A stretch of DNA of 64,000 nt from Struthio camelus (Eukaryota; Chordata; Aves; Struthioniformes; Struthionidae): positions 1,226,356-1,290,355 of the forward strand of contig NC_090943.1 in assembly GCF_040807025.1 (NCBI RefSeq), read 5' to 3'. Below the pieces are notes generated by a model, which was not told the origin of the DNA, ran no database searches, and saw only the letters and a program-made list of their open reading frames with translations. Positions 40,201 through 49,100 of this stretch are shown piece after piece (positions within the stretch are counted from its first letter, which is position 1; each line of letters opens with the position of its first letter). The translations under genes were made by a program, and so were the position numbers.

Positions 40201-43200
40201 CGTATGTTGAGGAATGCAGTTCTCTGCTGATTTCTGGCTCTCCTGGCTGCTCGTGTAGCAGCTGGTATTCTAGTACTGCCAGCGTGCAGTGAGACTAGCT
40301 TTTTGCAATGTAAATAGGCTGGAGTGCTTTTGTGGGAGAAGATAGACTGTCGTGGCTGATGTGTTTAATTCCAGTTATTCATGAGCTTAGTCATTTCTGC
40401 ATACACCAATGAAACTGCATTGATCAGTTTTTCTGATGTCACACTGTTGGGTGGCACAAATCTGAAAAAATTAAATCTCTTCCTTTTTAAAAGATTGCAT
40501 ATGGTGAAGTATTGTGGTATCTACTAGGACATTTTGTGAGTAAAGTAGACGTTCAGTGGCTTCAGAATCGCTTTGGCTGTTTAAACCCGTTCCTGAGTCT
40601 GGGACGCAATGCAGGCCCAGCTGAAAGCAAAACAAAGGCCAGAGGTCCTGGGCACCAGGCAGGCCAAATGCCAGCAGAGGCTATTGTGCTGAGGTGGAGC
40701 GTTCTCTCTTGCAGCTGGAGGACAGTGCCGCTCAAGGAACTGGAGCCTTTCAATCCAGTGGATTTTGAGGTAAGGACACAGTTTTGTCAGTTTGTCTCAA
40801 AAACATGCAGCCGCTCTGAGAATGCGCAAATGGCACTTCAGCAGTTTTATAGTCAGTCTTTGCTAGTTATTAAAGCCTGGAGGCCCAGTAAGCAAAGTCA
40901 GCGCATCAAATGCTGTTCAGCCCTGCCTGATGCAGTTGCAGCTTAAGTCAGTGAAAGATGTCAGAGTTGAGGGTCATGGTGGGATGTCAGCTGTTACAAA
41001 AGCCATTAGGTGCGTTACCATTGCCAGCTGCAGGAAGAACAAATTTTTTAATTGTGCATGATTTAATGGCCTTGGCATCTGCTTGTATGATGCACAGAAG
41101 CACCTGCATCTGTCTCTGAGAATTCAGGCTGACGAGTTCCCAATTCAGTATGTAATCAAAATATAAAAATGAGGTAGTGATCCCAAATGTGGGTGCTGGT
41201 TCCCAAACAGTTTGAATGTGTTAGATATTGGCTACCTGAATTCTTAGAGCAGTAGTCTTACCTTGCAGGCAAGACGTCATGCTCTAAGTATTCAGACAAA
41301 ACATCTTTTCCCAGTTGGAGGATACTTCTGATGAGATGTACTTGAGTCATCACTCCAAATATGAAGAACTTGAACGAGCCCGCTGGGATTCCTGGGCAGC
41401 AGCTATTTCCCATAAGCGAGGAAGCAGGTACTGGTCTCACTGACGGACACAGAAGGCACCTGTATTTGGTCTTCATTTTAAGTTGTACAGATATCCAGAT
41501 TCCAGAGGTGGTTCTTAAGTGCCTGGCACTTTTTTCATGTGATTAATCTGTTACACAGCAGAAGCAAAGCATTGATAAAATAAGGTCTAATCAGCAGAAT
41601 AGTAACACAGCACGCTGTAGTAGACCTCAGTCTCTTGCGTTAAGAGCTTTGTGTTAATTGCAGGTTTGTATTTATTTTTCCAAAAATTTTTCCTCTGGCT
41701 TTCTTAATACCTTTGGCAGAATCTGTTCTGTGTACCTGTGTGTGGAGGTTGCTTTCAGTTCACTTGCTATATCCCCTTACCTTTTTGCCTATTGTCTGGA
41801 CAAAGAACAATTAGTTATGCGTTGGTCTGGAGGCACACACACATGCTATTTGGGTAGATAAAAATTGAATTTCTCTCTGCCTTTCCTTCAGTGGAGGAAG
41901 TACTAGGTCTTTCTCTCTGCTTTCATTGTATTTGGAGAATGTCGTATTTTTGAGATCCCTGCTTCCCTATCAAAATTGAAATTGTTCGAAACCTCCACAA
42001 ATTGTTGGGCAGTAGAATAGGGAAACAAAATGACAGCCCATATCATTGGTAATTCTCATCTTTGAAAAAAGGCTAAACTATTGTAGTTGCACAGAGGAAG
42101 CTAGCTGGAGTACCTCCAGCTAAAATCAGTTCTAGTGGTTCTGTCTCTGGTAGCTGGTGTGTGATTTTGTTTTGTCTTGCTTTTTATAAGCTTTTAATCT
42201 TTCTTAATGCTTAGTTATTCTCTTCGTGCTCAGCATCAGTGAAATGGACAATGATCGCCTAAGACGGCAGGGAGATGCTCTTTGATAGGAGAGAAAGGGC
42301 TATTCGGCTAAAGTACCCACTGGGCGATAGGATAATCTGATTGCATAGAGGCAATAGTGATTTTGTTGAAACTTTTTCAGCTTATGTTTTTCACAGTGAT
42401 TTTTATTTGGGTTTCATGCTATAACTAACTGCTCTCCAAATATTACTTTGCTTTAGGTCCTCCAACAAAATAGATGGCCGATGGACTGGGCAGCCTCAGC
42501 CAGCATCTCCAGTTACTGGACTTAATTGCCTTAATGATGCGTATACGCGCTCTTCTATTGGCTTGCACAACCCTGAGACTTACAACAGTTTGCAGTCTCG
42601 CTCCATAAACAGTAGGACCAGAACGGTGCTGTCCTGCAATGAAGGTGCCAGATCTTGCCTCGAAACGTTAGATGAAGCAATATGGGTGAGGGAAGGTTTT
42701 GTCTGTCTGTTCTCCTCGGTTTTGCAGTGAAGTTGCACTGAGTTAATGACATAAAACAATGACACAAAATGTTATGACAGTGGTCATAACAACAGTATGA
42801 TATTGTGGCTTTGGTATGCAAAGGCAATGTTGGAAAAGTTGAAATTTGCAAACAAGTCTGAAATGGAATCATGTACAGGCAGATAACTATTCACCAAGTT
42901 ACGTTAATATCAATGTCAGCTGGCTTCAGCTTCTGTGTCCTTTTCTAAAACAGTTAACACTTGTATATAAAGTAGGCTTTCTGAAAGGTGCAGGATGAGC
43001 TTCATACTACTCGAAGGATAGTTCCGTTTGCATCTCTGCAGGGACTTGGATTCAGAGTGGAATGAAGAACTTTCCTTCATTATGTCATAGTTTAAATCAT
43101 CCTAAAACAATATTGACCAGGAGTTTGAGATTCCTCCTGGTGGGTGGGACTGGGTCACCTACACGACAATGAATCTTTTCAGACACTTGTCTACATCAGA

Positions 43201-44052
43201 GGCCACTACTTTTTTGGTAGAAGGCGTTAACTTTGTTGTTAAATTCTGAAGCTACCAGAGGAATTGAACTTCCCTCTTGTGCTTATGGATGGTCTTAACA
43301 AATTGTAATTACAGGTATGGTCTTACACTTACCTATATTGTCGTAAGACCGTACAGATGGTCTTAACGAAGTGTGTCAGATCTGTCCTTCCTATGGACTT
43401 CAGTATCAGGGGCACAAGATGTGCTTTGGAAGCCTGCTCAATGAATGAGACTATGAAAAATAAGGAGTATCAGTAGAAATGGCAAAGGAGGAGTCTTGAT
43501 GTCAATGGAAAGCTGAACTAGTGAGCTTGGGAATGCTGTGAATGGCACGCAGTGTTTGATTTTAAATTGGGCCCTGCTTTGGCACCCTGATAAACTTAGA
43601 GCCAGCTTTCTACGTTGGATCTGCTGGTCTCTCAGGAGATGGAGATAGGGAGATGGGTATTCGAGTACTCTTTGGCTATTTGATTCTAGGCTTATAATGT
43701 CAGCAACGCTGCAACTTTTCCCTTTTCTCTCCTTTTCACTCCACAGAACATACAGCCTTGGGAGCCTCGCACGTTTCCACTTTCAGATGCGGCGTACCAA
43801 GCTCTTCTGCAGCAGTCAAATGAAGATAGCTCTAAACAGGCTGGTTTTCAACCATGGGCGTCTAGCCATAAGCAGGGCATCAGGCCAACCTCTGTAGACA
43901 CTGCCATATGCAACTTCAGGGAGATGCAATTTTCAAAGACACACCTGCAAACAGATGGCAATAAAAACATGGAGGAATTCATGGTCCAGCAGTACAACCC
44001 AGGACAGCTTGTCATCAAAGATAAACCTGACCAGTGGTGTCTGAAGTGTTAG
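3913..44052 (+). CDS. KANSL1-family NSL-complex scaffold, probable third paralog (13 coding exons, about 791 aa)
   Basis: Spliced gene with coding exons 3913-4295, 16365-16506, 19914-20099, 27572-27702, 32666-32870, 34644-34809, 36004-36168, 37577-37749, 39651-39772, 40715-40769, 41315-41427, 42457-42685 and 43747-44052. All junctions are GT-AG and keep frame. KANSL1 scaffolds the NSL complex (KAT8/MOF, WDR5 and others), which acetylates histone H4 in the nucleus. Visible landmarks: coiled coil 25-60; [11 protein letters not shown] at 98; [13 protein letters not shown] block 147-159; WIN-like CIAARIRPI 321-329; Cys cluster 358-371; basic SKRRK near 520; PEHE-type region about 557-700 with [13 protein letters not shown] and YEELERARW. 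The long N-terminus of KANSL1 (over 250 residues before the coiled coil) is absent: an in-frame TGA at 3889-3891 precedes the ATG. Residues mix KANSL1-like and KANSL1L-like features, so I call it a third paralog. Family is near certain; paralog identity is inferred. Confidence 0.9.
6471..6505 (+). repeat. Purine-rich simple sequence (GGAA/GAAA type)
   Basis: An uninterrupted stretch of A and G built from AAGG and GGAAAG units, in intron 1. Confidence 0.6.
15795..15905 (+). repeat. Possible very old CR1 3' fragment
   Basis: Contains TATCAGTAGAGATTTTTAAG and a following GGACATGTTAGGC. The same ATCAGTAGAGATT word occurs at the end of the better-supported old CR1 fragment near 58.8 kb. Older CR1 and L2 copies have a comparable segment before their 3' end. 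Weak evidence. Confidence 0.3.
15990..16012 (+). repeat. Poly-T run of 23
   Basis: Homopolymer in intron 1, about 350 bases before exon 2. Confidence 0.8.
16365..16506 (+). CDS. KANSL1-family gene, coding exon 2 (residues 128-175)
   Basis: Acceptor CTTTTCAG at 16364 completes an Arg codon with exon 1. The exon encodes the most conserved family block, [20 protein letters not shown], then [17 protein letters not shown] matches recalled KANSL1L and [11 protein letters not shown] matches recalled KANSL1. Donor AAG|GTAATT, phase 0. Confidence 0.95.
16507..19913 (+). other. Intron 2 with a CR1 insertion
   Basis: 3.4 kb. Holds an older + strand CR1 fragment at about 18290-18760. A 153-codon open frame on the minus strand (17374-17835) resembles no family I know and looks random. 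Nothing else recognised. Confidence 0.7.
18290..18760 (+). mobile_element. CR1 LINE 3' fragment, older copy
   Basis: Matches the CR1 3' coding and tail layout: a CCATCTGTAGTCCTGTGTCTAG-type start, then blocks corresponding to [25 protein letters not shown] and KKRR, and a tail with GGACTAGACGTCCTCCAGAG. It is frameshifted and several positions have drifted, so it is non-coding now. It sits in intron 2 in the same direction as the host gene. Confidence 0.8.
19914..20099 (+). CDS. KANSL1-family gene, coding exon 3 (residues 176-237)
   Basis: Acceptor TTATTTGCAG at 19913. Begins [14 protein letters not shown], the counterpart of the GLIVLGE and GIVVLEE segments that follow the RANK/RASK junction in KANSL1 and KANSL1L. 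The rest is Ser-rich and poorly conserved. Donor CAG|GTTAGT. 62 codons, phase 0. Confidence 0.88.
22716..23516 (+). mobile_element. CR1 LINE fragment, reverse-transcriptase 3' half
   Basis: Starts inside the RT domain at [12 protein letters not shown] and keeps the catalytic FADD block ([10 protein letters not shown]), then runs through the [13 protein letters not shown] and RPHLEYW blocks to a 3' end at CATTCTGTGATT. Against the 50-kb copy it has frameshifts, a loss of about 50 bases near 23060 and a loss of roughly 150 bases near 23375. 5' truncated and dead. Confidence 0.92.
24659..25040 (-). mobile_element. CR1 LINE 3' fragment, antisense
   Basis: Reads on the minus strand. The + strand begins with the complement of the CR1 tail (GGATCACAGAACGGTTGAGG, then CTAGTCCAACC). 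Minus-strand blocks include [12 protein letters not shown] and [13 protein letters not shown], the recognised C-terminal part of CR1 ORF2. 5' truncated. Confidence 0.9.
27572..27702 (+). CDS. KANSL1-family gene, coding exon 4 (residues 238-280)
   Basis: Acceptor TCTCTTGCAG at 27571. Encodes a Ser/Pro-rich linker ending HQVNGVFN, which matches the PVNGVIN segment of KANSL1. Donor TG|GTTAGT, phase 2. The exon is missing from a simple ATG-based frame list because it has no long flanking open frame. Confidence 0.87.
27703..32665 (+). other. Intron 4
   Basis: 5 kb of AT-rich sequence. Only a 14-bp perfect palindrome (CTTTCTATAGAAAG, 32273-32286) and short simple runs stand out. No repeat family or exon recognised. 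Confidence 0.6.
32666..32870 (+). CDS. KANSL1-family gene, coding exon 5 with WDR5-binding motif (residues 281-349)
   Basis: Acceptor GATTGCAG at 32665. Ser-rich start, then [20 protein letters not shown]. This aligns with the KANSL1 segment around CVAARTRPV, whose Arg inserts into the WDR5 central cavity; here the equivalent is Arg325. The Thr after that Arg in KANSL1 is Ile here. Donor AAG|GTAAGT, phase 0. Confidence 0.93.
32871..34643 (+). other. Intron 5 with a possible ancient L2/MIR-like scrap
   Basis: 1.8 kb. Contains GGCACTGTACAGCAC and GGAGCTTACGCTCCAAATGG near 33875-33935, discussed as a separate entry. Nothing else recognised. Confidence 0.5.
33870..33970 (+). repeat. Possible L2/MIR-like ancient repeat
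   Basis: CCAGGCACTGTACAGCAC, then AACAGCCCCTTTGTAAGGAG and CTTACGCTCCAAATGG, echo the widespread 'GGCACTGT ... CCCT ... GGAGCTTACA' 3' segment of L2-type elements. Similarity is by eye only. Confidence 0.35.
34644..34809 (+). CDS. KANSL1-family gene, coding exon 6, Cys cluster (residues 350-404)
   Basis: Acceptor TTCTGCTAG at 34643. Encodes [15 protein letters not shown] (five Cys at 358, 360, 366, 369 and 371), counterpart of the KANSL1 CALCGS region, then [20 protein letters not shown], which matches the ERLSQLDSCVHPVL block. Possible metal binding is inferred only from the Cys spacing. Donor G|GTGAGT, phase 1. Confidence 0.92.
36004..36168 (+). CDS. KANSL1-family gene, coding exon 7 (residues 405-459)
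   Basis: Acceptor TTTACCTTCAG at 36003. Begins [15 protein letters not shown]; the LHFHFETLLKK block of KANSL1L is closer than the LHFQSMLK of KANSL1. A basic, Ser-rich tail follows. Donor A|GTAAGT, phase 1. Intron 6 before it (34810-36003) carries a pair of 12-base repeats at 35240 and 35264. Confidence 0.92.
37577..37749 (+). CDS. KANSL1-family gene, coding exon 8 (residues 460-517)
   Basis: Acceptor TATTAACAG at 37576. Low-complexity Ser/Pro/His linker ([17 protein letters not shown]), similar in character to the SDSPAPASSSSQ linker of KANSL1. Donor ATG|GTGAGT, phase 0. Intron 7 (36169-37576) shows nothing recognisable. Confidence 0.85.
38860..39420 (-). repeat. Old CR1-type LINE remnant, antisense, in intron 8
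   Basis: The + strand has GGCTGTTCCAGAGCCTGACT, then TTGGAAATCTTCTGACTTCC and AGCCTAAAT, and further on AATCATCCCAACAGCCTTTC with TCTGCCTG. These are reverse complements of blocks found in older CR1/L3-like copies. Strongly drifted; borders are uncertain. Confidence 0.55.
39651..39772 (+). CDS. KANSL1-family gene, coding exon 9 (residues 518-557)
   Basis: The acceptor is a tandem TTTCAGCAG; I use the first AG (39649-39650). The exon encodes [10 protein letters not shown], a probable nuclear localisation signal, then [20 protein letters not shown] and LQYKEIVTP, nearly identical to KANSL1. Donor AG|GTATTT is weak, phase 2. Confidence 0.94.
40715..40769 (+). CDS. KANSL1-family gene, coding exon 10 (residues 558-576)
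   Basis: A 55-base exon. Acceptor CTCTTGCAG at 40714 completes the Ser of the TPSWR motif; encodes [19 protein letters not shown], the start of the PEHE-type KAT8-binding region. The acidic DEENEE stretch of KANSL1 is replaced by a hydrophobic/Pro segment of the same length. Donor GAG|GTAAGG, phase 0. Confidence 0.92.
41315..41427 (+). CDS. KANSL1-family gene, coding exon 11 (residues 577-613)
   Basis: Acceptor TTTTCCCAG at 41314. Encodes [20 protein letters not shown] and RARWDSW, the conserved IEDLSDE and EExERARW core of the PEHE domain that contacts the KAT8 catalytic domain in KANSL1. Donor AG|GTACTG is weak, phase 2. Confidence 0.94.
42457..42685 (+). CDS. KANSL1-family gene, coding exon 12 (residues 614-690)
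   Basis: Acceptor TTTGCTTTAG at 42456 completes the Arg of GSR. Contains [16 protein letters not shown], resembling the DGRTTPQ and TPQPASP segments of KANSL1, and a divergent Asn/Ser-rich remainder. Donor TGG|GTGAGG, phase 0. Confidence 0.9.
43315..43354. repeat. Inverted repeat in intron 12
   Basis: Arms GTATGGTCTTAC (43315-43326) and GTAAGACCGTAC (43343-43354) pair over 12 bp with one mismatch around a 16-base loop. A further ATGGTCTTAA copy lies on each side (near 43285 and 43357). Confidence 0.7.
43747..44052 (+). CDS. KANSL1-family gene, terminal coding exon 13 (residues 691-791)
   Basis: Acceptor CACTCCACAG at 43746. Starts [14 protein letters not shown], counterpart of the VQPWERRTFPL block that closes the PEHE region of KANSL1. 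The remaining 80 residues have no clear match in the paralogs as I recall them, and end WCLKC before TAG at 44050-44052. Confidence 0.93.
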   Translation, partial: NIQPWEPRTFPLSDAAYQALLQQSNEDSSKQAGFQPWASSHKQGIRPTSVDTAICNFREMQFSKTHLQTDGNKNMEEFMVQQYNPGQLVIKDKPDQWCLKC

Positions 44053-44995
44053 ATACTCGTGCGCCAGTAGCAAAAGGCTGGCTGCTGAACTGGTGCAGTG
44101 GAGAAGCAGCAGCGTGTGGCGCTGCTGGGCATGAGACCTAGTTTCAGCAGCAGATGTTCCCAGATCCAGGAGGGGCTTAGGCACCAGGCAGAGCTATGGT
44201 GCTGGACCTCTGAGGAGGTGGTGCTGTTCAGAAAGACCAGTCTCTGATCAGCTCTGGTAAACAAGGCTCAGCTGCCTTGTCACAAGGTTAGGTGCTGCTA
44301 CAGACACAGCAACACTGGGCAATACACAGGAAAACCGAGTCAGGTAAAAGGAACTCCAGTGATTGAAAGGAGACGGAATTGTTTGATCTTGATCTTTGTA
44401 AAGGTGTCTACCAGTTGGCCATCAGGTGCTTAGTGGCTAGAGGCAGACACATGAACAGGTTTCAGGTAGTGCTCATCCACTTTCAGATCAATTTACAAAT
44501 GCCACAGAAGGTCTGAGGAAGTCTTACTGTGAATTAGGCATGAACCAGAGGCCTCATGAGGAAGGAGAAAGCCTTTCACTAGTGCTGGTTGTTATTTACT
44601 CTTAAATACATGAAAATCAGGTTCCCCGTGCCTTGCACAAGTAAAGTTTTGTGTCAGCTTTCTTCAAAGAAACTGCATGCCCATTTCATAACAGTTGTCC
44701 TACAGTATCCTTGCTGTAACAAAATTTATGGGATAAATAGAAATTTCTCTGATTTTTTTTGTAACTTTTTCAGAATTGCCTTCTCTCGTGGGAGTGAAGC
44801 CATTGTCTCAGGGATTTTAGCAACAAGCCACTGAAAAGCAATACAGCTCGGGAAAAATGTGCATTCTGTAAAAGGGACCTAAAGTTGCCCGCTGCTTCAA
44901 GGTGAGCAGGGCAGTAAGCCGTTTTCAGGGAACGCACTTGGTGGGTCTGATAAGTGGCCTATCGGAATGTGTCAAATCTAATACTGCTGTTTAGA

Positions 44996-45052
44996 AGGAC
45001 TTGGAACTGTATTAAGTTAACTTAATACAGGGGACAGGACAGGACTTGGAAC
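44996..45052. repeat. 24-bp perfect palindrome flanked by 12-bp direct repeats
   Basis: The palindrome (45007-45030, centre TTAA, arms CTGTATTAAG and CTTAATACAG) lies between two copies of AGGACTTGGAAC at 44996-45007 and 45041-45052. It would form a cruciform or RNA hairpin in the predicted 3' UTR. Confidence 0.8.
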
Positions 45053-45144
45053 AGGGGTATGTTCCAGCTTAACTAAATCTTCTCACTTGAAATAATTGTC
45101 TTTAGCAAAGGATGTTTCTCTTTTGCATTCTACAGCTGAAAAAA

Positions 45145-45150
45145 AATAAA
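45145..45150 (+). terminator. Candidate polyadenylation signal
   Basis: AATAAA about 1.1 kb after the stop codon, with a GT-rich downstream element about 20 bases on. Alternatives lie at 45422 and 46112. Choice is inferred. Confidence 0.45.
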
Positions 45151-46140
45151 AGTTCTTATTCCCAGTTTGTTGTGGAATATACTTGCTTTGCAGCCTCTAA
45201 AAACGATCTGTGAAGTTTAGATTTCTGGATGTTTGATTGTTCTCATCATTCTCTTTTATCTCCAGAAGTGTTCTTCCTTACAAGTATTTATTTCTGGGTT
45301 GGAGTGTTCAGGGGCGGTGGGAATACTACAAAACTAAAGTGAAGGCAGAGACACTGTTTTTGTACTGAGATTGTGATTCTGATGAAGAGGTTTTTTTTGG
45401 CTGCTTTTGGAACAAATATTAAATAAAGTGGCAGTCACATGCAGGAGTGCTGCCTGGTCACATTCTGCAAGGTAAATGGCAGGATTCAGCAGTGCCCCGT
45501 GTAAGAGTGGGGTGGCCCAGAGACTATTGGGACACCCTGCCTTTTGCCAGGGAGATCTGGTCCACCGCTGTAATGGTGCAGTGGTGCGCTACCCACAGCC
45601 TACAAACGGGTAACTGCAACCTGGCAGGCAGAAGTAATTACCTAGTTTGTACCGCAATGTGTACACATGGAGGGAAATTATAAAGACTTCAAAAAGCAAG
45701 TAAAAAGCCCAGAACTAAGTGGAGCACTGCCACACCTGGGTGCAGGTTCCTGTTACTGCTTGAGTGGACCAAGGGCTTTGCTATTTCATGTTGGTTTGAA
45801 AACATGAAAATGGGAGAAACACTCACCTTCATCTTTTTTACTTTTCTAGAGTTAAGTAGAGGAGTGAAGCATATAAGTGTACTAAAGTTTCTTTATATAA
45901 AAGTCTGTCATATGGTGTAATTTATTCAGGTTTTTTTTTTTTGCCTGTCACTTTTTCAATGTTTGCATTGTTTTGAATGGTTGGATTCACAGATAAAGCA
46001 GATTAGCAGAGACTCAATCAAGGCCAGAGCGTTTTAAAAAGAGGAAATGTCGGGAAATTGCTTCATAATGACTCAGAAATATATTGGACTAGATGTGATT
46101 ATGAAACGATAAATAAAACTTTTAAACGTACCCAGCAGAG

Positions 46141-49100
46141 AACACTTGTTACGGATTTGTGTTTGTTACTGTTGATCCATCTGATTCTGTGAAGCTGCCT
46201 GAGTTTATATAATCTCTTGTGGAGGGAGATCTTCAGTTGCTCTGCAGCGTCTGAGCTAAACACTAGCAATGAAAGCAGCTGGTTCTTGCCAAACTTTCCA
46301 TCCCCTGGTTATCAAAATAAGGGACACTTTGCAAGCAAGCAGACGCATATTTGCCCCTATTCAGAGAGGGAGATCTCTGCAGGAGATCAAGTGCAGACAG
46401 TGAAGGTTTCCATTTCTTGAAATACTCAGTTTAATACTGTACTAGTCTATTATCACAGTCTGGCACGTAACAGCAGAGTGTAGCGGCATTTGGCTAGTTG
46501 GTTCTTGTTGCTTTTAGCCATTGAACCTTGAAGGATGGGCCACAGGGCAGAAGAAAAGTTTAAAGGTTTTTAACTATTTTAAAGATTAAAAGATGAGCTA
46601 ATGCTCATGATGTGCGCTTATACAAAAAACATTTTTGTTGGGGCCTGAGTCACTAAGCAGGAAGGCATTCTTACCACTTGCAAGATACAATCAGTTGGAA
46701 TCTTAAATAAGTGGGTTCTTGCCATCCTTTGTGAAGGAGTCTCCTGAAACACGGGCAGTGTTCCTTGATGCCTGGTGCCATAGGTGGCTGTTAGCAAACG
46801 CTGGCATGGAGTTCAAGTTAAACTATTCAGAGATGTTCAGTGGCCCACTCAAATTGAACTCAGCAGAGCTAAGGCTGTAGGTGCTTTGTGAAGATCTTCA
46901 ACTTAATCTGTTTGCAGTGGGACTGAGAGCGAGTAACCTGCAAATCTAGTTGCAAGAAGCCACATCTGTAGCTCCTCTGCCACTCAGATCACGAATAATA
47001 ACATATGTACAGATAAAGAAGCACCCTTCCTCTAGGCTACTCTTGTGGGTAATGTCTTTGTGACCACGCATCATGTGCCAAATAGCCTACACTCAAAGTA
47101 TTCCTCTTTCCACTGTGGGAAGAGTATTGCACTAAATAGGCTGTTAAGCCATCTGAGTAAGTTGGTGTGGTGGAACTTGCTCTCTGCTCTCAAATGTTAA
47201 TGTAGTTATAGTTAATAAGCTGTTAATGGAAGAGCGTAAGTAGACTTTACACCTCTTCCTCCCCAGCACAGGGGCCTCTTATTTTCTTACTTGTCCTGAG
47301 GGAAAGAGCCTTCCCAGAGAAATTACCACATCTCCTCAAACTTAAGTTTTTCCTCCAGGCAACTTCAAAGCCATCCTTGTCAGAAAACCCATGTGCCACT
47401 CCTGCAGCCCCAGGAGTCCCTGGAGATCCTGGATATCTAGCAGCTGTGGGGCACACTAGTGCAGATTTCTGTAAGGAGAAGTCTAGGGGCTTGGTTTCAT
47501 GTTACTGCTGAGCTGTAGTAACATAACACCCTATCACAATTAGAACTCCCTCTGCAGCTTTTTCAGCTGCAGAGGGAGGACTAAGGTGCATCTGAGCATA
47601 ACTAAGCCAACAGTCCTAATGTGCTGTCTTCCCCTCTCCCTTCTATCCGATATCACTCTTCTGAATAACAGCCGAAGCCTTACACACGCTTCTTTCCCCT
47701 CAAAGCTGCTATTTGTTAAATGCCTACAAATCCAGGTTGTTAACAGATGTATGTGCTGAAAAATGGGAATAGCATGTAGGTTTGAAATGGTGAGCCACCA
47801 AAGTAATGGATCACTGCAGGGAAAAGGTAGAGGTCATTAGCCCTTGCCCTGCTTCTGCCACCTAGCTTGTGTCAGCTCTGCTGCTCATCAGACCCTTCCA
47901 AACTGACAGAACTTACCCGAATGGCAAAAACTACATCACTAAAAAAGGGGATCATTTTCTGCTTTCGCCGACCCTCCAGCACCAGCGCAGAAGAACAGGT
48001 AAAAGACTCCATGGGTGGAAACGACGCTGGGAGCAGAGGAACAGCAGTCACCGACTGGCCTGGCTGAGCTCACTGTCCAGAAAATGCTCACAGAGAGCAG
48101 TGAAAGTCTGTTCAGTGTTGATAAACCAAAAAGCCTAATTTTTACACTAGCTATGATTGTGGGAAAAGAAACAACAGGATCTCTAATTTACACATGAAAA
48201 ACTAAAGTAACTGCAAAAAATAGATGGTGAAGATTGGAACTTGATTGTGGGAACTCAGTTCTGGAATGAAATACAAGGCAGCGAGAGCTGGGTATTAATT
48301 AAGCATTACCAGATAGCTCAATTTCCCTTTTATGTAATTGTAGGTTTCTGTTCTACTTTTTGAGAACGTGCTGACCCCACAGTATGATTAACTCCACATG
48401 TTAAATCAACACTTCCTAAACAGATGAGTTAAATTCATCTGGCTGCAAAGTAATTCACATGGAGAGAGGAGACAGATTTGGCAGCTGACATGAGTCATTC
48501 ATATGAAAAGTACTGCATAGCTTTGAAGTTCTGCCGTTCAGCTGAAGAGGCTGAATTGTCTGAAGTAGTCTTGGTTTTATGGAGAAGCACTGGTTTCATA
48601 GAATTATTCTAAAATCTGCTTTTAATGACATCTAATGGCTGTAAGCATCAAACTTACGTAACTGAACTTACTGTTTTGTCTAAGCTATCTTACTTGATGT
48701 GTAAAAAGCTTTGGGCAGTTAGTTTAAACCAAAGTACTTCACGCTTAATGGATGTGATCCCAGCTTAAATGCATCCCATGGTTAAAACTCAAATATCTCC
48801 ATGCAGTTGTGTCCTGAGTGAGCCCTAACATCTGCCTGTTACTGGTGGCTTATCAAGAACAGTTGGCCTTTACGTCAATCCCTTTTTTGCTAGGGCAGCT
48901 CCAGATATTAAGCTTGCTTTCCCATAGCCTGTATTTGAATGACAGAACATAACACCTCAAGCCAAGAATCCAGTTTACACGTTTGACTCACGCTGGCTCA
49001 GTGGAGACAGTGATTATGCACTGAAGAGAGGGAGGATCGTGCAGCGTTCAGAGGAGCATCAACACTGCTTTCTCAAGTGTTTGCTTTCTTTAGCCACGTA

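Larger units (their letters stand above)
44053..46140 (+). other. 3' UTR of the KANSL1-family gene (end uncertain)
   Basis: Follows the stop codon. Candidate AATAAA signals lie at 45145-45150 (followed by a GT-rich TTTGTTGTGG element near 45170, the best candidate), 45422-45427 and 46112-46117. It includes a 24-bp perfect palindrome at 45007-45030. No other coding content recognised. Confidence 0.55.

Noticed and set aside
3913-44052. Naming the gene KANSL1 or KANSL1L outright
   Set aside because: Location beside SMARCC1, the short N-terminus and the mixed residues fit neither paralog, so I leave the gene symbol empty.
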